The notes under the pieces were generated by a model. The model saw nothing but the letters and a program-made list of their open reading frames with translations. It was not told where the DNA came from and searched no databases. The position numbers were made by a program, and so were the translations under genes. 64,000 bases of DNA, from the NCBI GenBank assembly GCA_963556255.1, contig OY744610.1, positions 13,520,088-13,584,087 of the forward strand, written 5' to 3'. Each line of letters starts with the position of its first letter. Position 1 is the first letter of the stretch. Source of the DNA: Allolobophora icterica (lineage: Eukaryota > Annelida > Clitellata > Crassiclitellata > Lumbricidae). Of this stretch, positions 60,550 through 64,000 are shown piece after piece.

Positions 60550-60605
60550 CTTATCTTTGCATATACACTCTTCCCATGGTTCTATCGTAGATATTAAATT
60601 GTCGT
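60550..60605 (-). promoter_or_regulatory. 5' leader exon of the BTB gene with short upstream ORF
   Basis: On the minus strand a strong donor (ataag|gtaagt) ends an exon at 60550, upstream of the acceptor at 59825. The exon holds an eight-codon upstream ORF (ATG at about 60577, M-G-R-V-Y-M-Q-R) whose stop lies one base before the junction. Spliced, its stop is only a few bases from the main ATG, which suggests translational control. The exon's 5' limit is not determined and no TATA box is seen. Confidence 0.5.
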
Positions 60606-60974
60606 GTTGTTTATCTTTAAGAATTCAAACCTTATTAAATAGGCCTAAGATTTGAATTTTTATGCAATCAATCCATATTGCGCGTCATAACAATTATTAG
60701 CGTCTAGGGCAACGATGGGAAAACCCCAGGCAAAATTCTGTAACTTCTAAATTTAGATGGCTCGTTGACATCGTTATAATTATATAAGAGGCGTTGGTTG
60801 ACATGAGAGGGATTCAATATTCTAGGAATTGTAAGTAAGTAGACCTGTATGTCTAAAGCTCCACAGCGGTCCTTTAAGCAAAACCAATTCTCTCGCCGTT
60901 ACTGTTTGGAAACCAGCGTTTCACAAAAAATAAATTTGTCTTCGCGTGACAATACCAATGTGATTCAGCTTTAA

Positions 60975-61100
60975 CGTTAACGATAACAAAAATGTTCGCC
61001 AACGAACAAAAAATGATTTCGTTAGCGATAACTATAACTGTAACTAAAAATATCATTAACTATAACTATAACTATAACGAAAATAACACTAACGAAAATT
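60975..61100. repeat. Degenerate AACTAT/AACGAT repeats
   Basis: Irregular iterations of taactataac and taacgata. A related AACTAAAA-rich tract is at 61480-61600. Confidence 0.7.
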
Positions 61101-61620
61101 CTACGCTATTTTCGTTATTGAATTAAAAAGTGCAATATCCATAAACATGAGAACCTGAAATGCGCTTCAACAGCCTATGTTCGCCCCGGATTTTGGATTT
61201 GTGAATAAATCCAGTAGTTTTATGTGGCTCATTCATCGATATTTATTGTCTAAATATAAATATCGACACGCTCATTTTATTAAATGTAATTATTCTGTAA
61301 ACGTTTCTATAGCGATTACGACCCAAGTTGACTAGCACAAATTCCCAAAATTAGTAGTCATATTAATCTTGTAGTCAAAATGTCTCTAAAGATCTTGAGC
61401 GGTCGCAGGCTTGGGAATGTTTTCTGGAGTTATTTCAAGTAGACTCTATGAAGCAGTCAAAGCAGTGATGGGCAATAGTTAACTAAAAACTTGCTAACTT
61501 TTAGTTTAACTAAAACTTTTAGTTAAAGATGAAGTTCAACTAAAAAAATAGTTTAGTTACATTAAATAACTGAAATTTTTAGTTGCTAACTAAAAGGTTT
61601 AACTATTTTCCGCAATGAAC

Positions 61621-62073
61621 CAGAGACGCGTTTACAGAAAACGGGGCCCTAGGCGCAAACATTTTTGGGGGCCCTTTTGATCTTGTAGACTGAGAGTCTG
61701 AGACTCTGGTTGTATTTAGCCTATCATTTGCTGCTCTGCAAAAACCCACGAAGTTGAACTTGAACTTGAAGCCGTTTTTGTTAGTTTTATTGACACTTGC
61801 TGAATTATGATTGGCTATAGAAGCTATTTTCAAGGAATGTGAAGTTATTTGATTTAATGATTTTAGTAAAAAATACTGACATCTGATGCTGAATCAACAA
61901 TCAACGCGAAATACTTCTTGAATAAATTGAGCTCTTAAGTTGTGCCCATTATTTGGATAAATTCATGACAAATTGTATCGGTTAATTCTATAATTTGAAA
62001 AAATAGCTTTCATCGTTTGGGGGCCCTCCCAGATTTGGGGGCCCTAGTGCGCCTACGTGTAAACGCGCCTCTG
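61621..62073. mobile_element. 453-bp hAT-type MITE
   Basis: The ends cagagacgcgtttaca and the complement of tgtaaacgcgcctctg differ at one base. Perfect 8-bp TSDs caatgaac lie at 61613-61620 and 62074-62081. Subterminal gggggccc blocks mirror each other. No transposase. Confidence 0.92.
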
Positions 62074-62204
62074 CAATGAACATTGAACAGTGTCAACAAC
62101 TCAACGCGACGTCTACTTACTTATTAAAACTATTAAAACTGGTGTTGGCTCTGCATAGAAAACAGTTTGTAGTAAGGCGCGGTTATTCTTTATATTATGT
62201 GAGT

Positions 62205-62352
62205 TGAGTAATAATAATAATAATAATAATAATAATGCCTCGTCCTCCCCCCACAAATGGGGGAGGACGAGGCACAGTAAACCAATTTAACCACGCACGT
62301 TCATAATCTCTAAAAGCCTGAGGGTCACACTTCGGGCGGCAAAAAAAAAAAA

Positions 62353-62426
<74 letters not shown>
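62205..62426. repeat. Two (AAT)n tracts flanking a hairpin and an A-tailed segment
   Basis: AAT repeats at 62210-62236 and 62355-62426. A 14-A run at 62341-62354 follows cacttcgggcggc. The poly-Tyr/Ile frames are by-products. The middle segment could be a SINE with an A-rich tail. Confidence 0.85.
62236..62274. other. Perfect 16-bp hairpin
   Basis: Arms 62236-62251 (tgcctcgtcctccccc) and 62259-62274 are exact complements around the 7-nt loop cacaaat. Confidence 0.9.
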
Positions 62427-62555
62427 GACAATTCATAACGCGCCGTAGCACAGCCGAGGCCGAAGAAAATAGGGCGTTGTACATGAGTTACAAAAGTCAT
62501 TGGCAGACGTATGAAAGTTTAAAAAGATATGTCTTCAGCTGTGATTTGAATGCGT

Positions 62556-62590
62556 AGGCAAAGAATCCAGTGAAGTCAATGATCCTGTCA

Positions 62591-62672
<82 letters not shown>

Positions 62673-62820
62673 ACTCACTCTCTCTCTACTCGAAACTCTA
62701 TGTGTCTATGTGTCTAAAACAAGGATGACAAATATCAGCAATCACAAACGACAGTGTCATGGAAAGGAACTAAGGTTCTAATTAGGTGAATTGGTACAGC
62801 TCGCGCTTGATATCGGAGCT
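62556..62820. repeat. Dispersed repeat, third copy, split by TCTG microsatellite
   Basis: Matches 52556-53060 on both sides of the microsatellite: aagaatccagtgaagtcaat, then aaaacaaggatgaca through gctcgcgcttgatatcgg. Confidence 0.75.
62588..62690. repeat. (TCTG)n and CT-rich microsatellite
   Basis: About 17 TCTG units followed by CT-rich sequence. Confidence 0.97.
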
Positions 62821-63160
62821 CAAAAAATTATTCGGAATAAAAATTTTATTCAATTTAATATTTTTAATGAAAATTTTTAAATTACTCAGTAATACTTACT
62901 TACATATTTCTTAATAAAGAACTAAAAAGAACATAAAATATTACTGTAGTTTATTAAAAAGAAAATATTGGAAACTATTTGAGAAATACTTTTTAGCATT
63001 ATTTAATAAATAAAGGAAATAATATTATGGCTGAAATCAGTTCAAAGACATCCATTCATCTTATTGGAGAACCTCAGGAAACGTTCTGAAATAGAGTATT
63101 GCCTATAAGCTTGGATGTTTAAAAAGTTTATTTTATTCAACACAAGAAAGATAAACTTTC
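62821..63160. other. AT-rich noncoding
   Basis: Very AT-rich, no feature recognised. Confidence 0.5.
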
Positions 63161-63175
63161 TCAGAAAGATGCACA

Positions 63176-63840
63176 GTGAAAAATGTAGTTCAAGAGGTAA
63201 GCGAAATCTGGGCTAAAGCTAGGATTCCAATTGCAGAAGAAAGAAACATTGTTCGCAAGCTAGATGCATTACTAGCAAGATATAGAAGTATCCGTTGTAA
63301 CAAGAATCGTGGGGGAACGACAGAGCAAGCTAAAGATGATGATTTTGTTAAATCAATTAATATTCTCTTTGATATTGCTCATCACGATGACGTGAGTAGG
63401 CTATAATTGAATTTGAAGAAGACAGAACATTTTCTTGTGGATAAGTGAACAGAAAGAAAATATACCATTGCATGCAAATTTGGCCAAGAAAGAAGAAAAT
63501 AAAAAATTAAAGTCGCCAAAAGATAACTTGAGGCATATAAAAGAGGAAGAAAGGAAAGAAAAAGCATATCTAAGTCACAAAGAGTTGTCTACATCAAGTT
63601 TTGAAAGTGAATCAGATCAGAGTGATTCAGAAGATGAGTAGGCCTACTAATGAACAGTTTTCAAATTTTCTGGAGGAACACTGTGTGAAAACTCCAATTC
63701 CATCGACATCTGACTATAAGAGTCAGACAAAATGAGTTCAGTTCTGCGAATATCTTTCCACCAAATCTTGCATCTGCACTGGATCGAACAAATGTCAGCA
63801 ACAGAAAGGCAACCTACATCTCAGCGGCAACGATAATGTA
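63176..63840 (+). pseudogene. Decayed ORF of a repetitive invertebrate family
   Basis: Frame 63176-63406 reads V-V-Q-E-V-S-E-I-W-A-K-A-R-I-P and later F-D-I-A-H-H-D-D. A frameshift leads to 63435-63641, a Lys/Glu-rich segment ending in an acidic Ser/Asp/Glu tail. A third frame near 63745-63830 reads N-L-A-S-A-L-D-R-T-N-V-S-N-R-K-A. The three pieces in order resemble a multi-copy uncharacterised protein family I associate with invertebrate genomes (memory, unverified). It has at least two frameshifts and no known function. Confidence 0.4.
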
Positions 63841-64000
63841 TCCGTTTTATCCAAGTTATCACTTTCGTTCAGCAACATTCGAAGAACCTGATGATTCATC
63901 GATTCATATGTTCTGCAAATGTTTAAGTTGTCAATGACAGTGCGGATAGAGGGATTGCACTAGCAGTAACCTTCAACCTAACCTTGACGAAGCAAGAAGA

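Overview
The window looks like repeat-rich genomic DNA from a metazoan, most likely a marine invertebrate. It has spliced genes of animal type (BTB-BACK-PHR, NHL propeller, TRIM-type RING), many CR1/Jockey-like LINE fragments, and many families of cut-and-paste transposons and microsatellites. The palindrome TAGGCCTA occurs at least 22 times in 64 kb. I cannot name the species. There are no bacterial operons, CRISPR arrays or plasmid features.

Layout. 1-5.2 kb: a trinucleotide microsatellite; a large symmetric Thr/Asn-rich exon (520-2085); a hAT-type element with 8-bp target-site duplications (TSDs) and CTTGGT arrays (2341-3277); an unrecognised ORF (3600-4088); a 197-bp hAT MITE (4748-4944). 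5.2-16.9 kb: copy A of an old direct segmental duplication, whose copy B is 38.7-47.7 kb. Copy A holds a 38-unit, 88-bp minisatellite that grew inside the 3' end of an antisense LINE; copy B has 3 units. Each copy carries a RING gene. Copy B's gene (44259-44912) is intact. Copy A's is broken by compensating indels and a 1.7-kb insertion. 17.4-18.3 kb: last exon of an NHL-repeat gene.

20-31 kb is a deep transposon nest. A LINE carries a long-TIR MITE and is abutted by a hAT element (23072-30910). The hAT contains a 631-bp element and a 6.3-kb Mutator-like element (24576-30863). The Mutator-like element has a spliced, internally deleted transposase gene, and its introns and 3' region hold LINE fragments and a hAT-Charlie-type element. 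31-38.7 kb: LINE debris, a RING gene with nine 16-residue repeats (35205-35927) and a decayed Pro/Ser/Thr-rich exon. 47.7-56.6 kb: a piggyBac remnant, a mariner remnant with about 205-bp TIRs, a probable Ulp1-like protease fragment and an antisense CR1-like LINE. 57.7-60.6 kb: a clean BTB-BACK-PHR gene on the minus strand, with a 5' exon bearing a short upstream ORF. 61-64 kb: a hAT MITE, microsatellites, a perfect hairpin and a decayed repetitive-family ORF.

The genes do not form a pathway. The duplicated and repeat-expanded RING genes and the NHL exon are the kind of modules found in TRIM-like ubiquitin ligases. The best-supported cellular gene is the BTB-BACK-PHR gene. Most of the rest is a record of transposition, for which TSDs and the two duplicated copies serve as internal controls.
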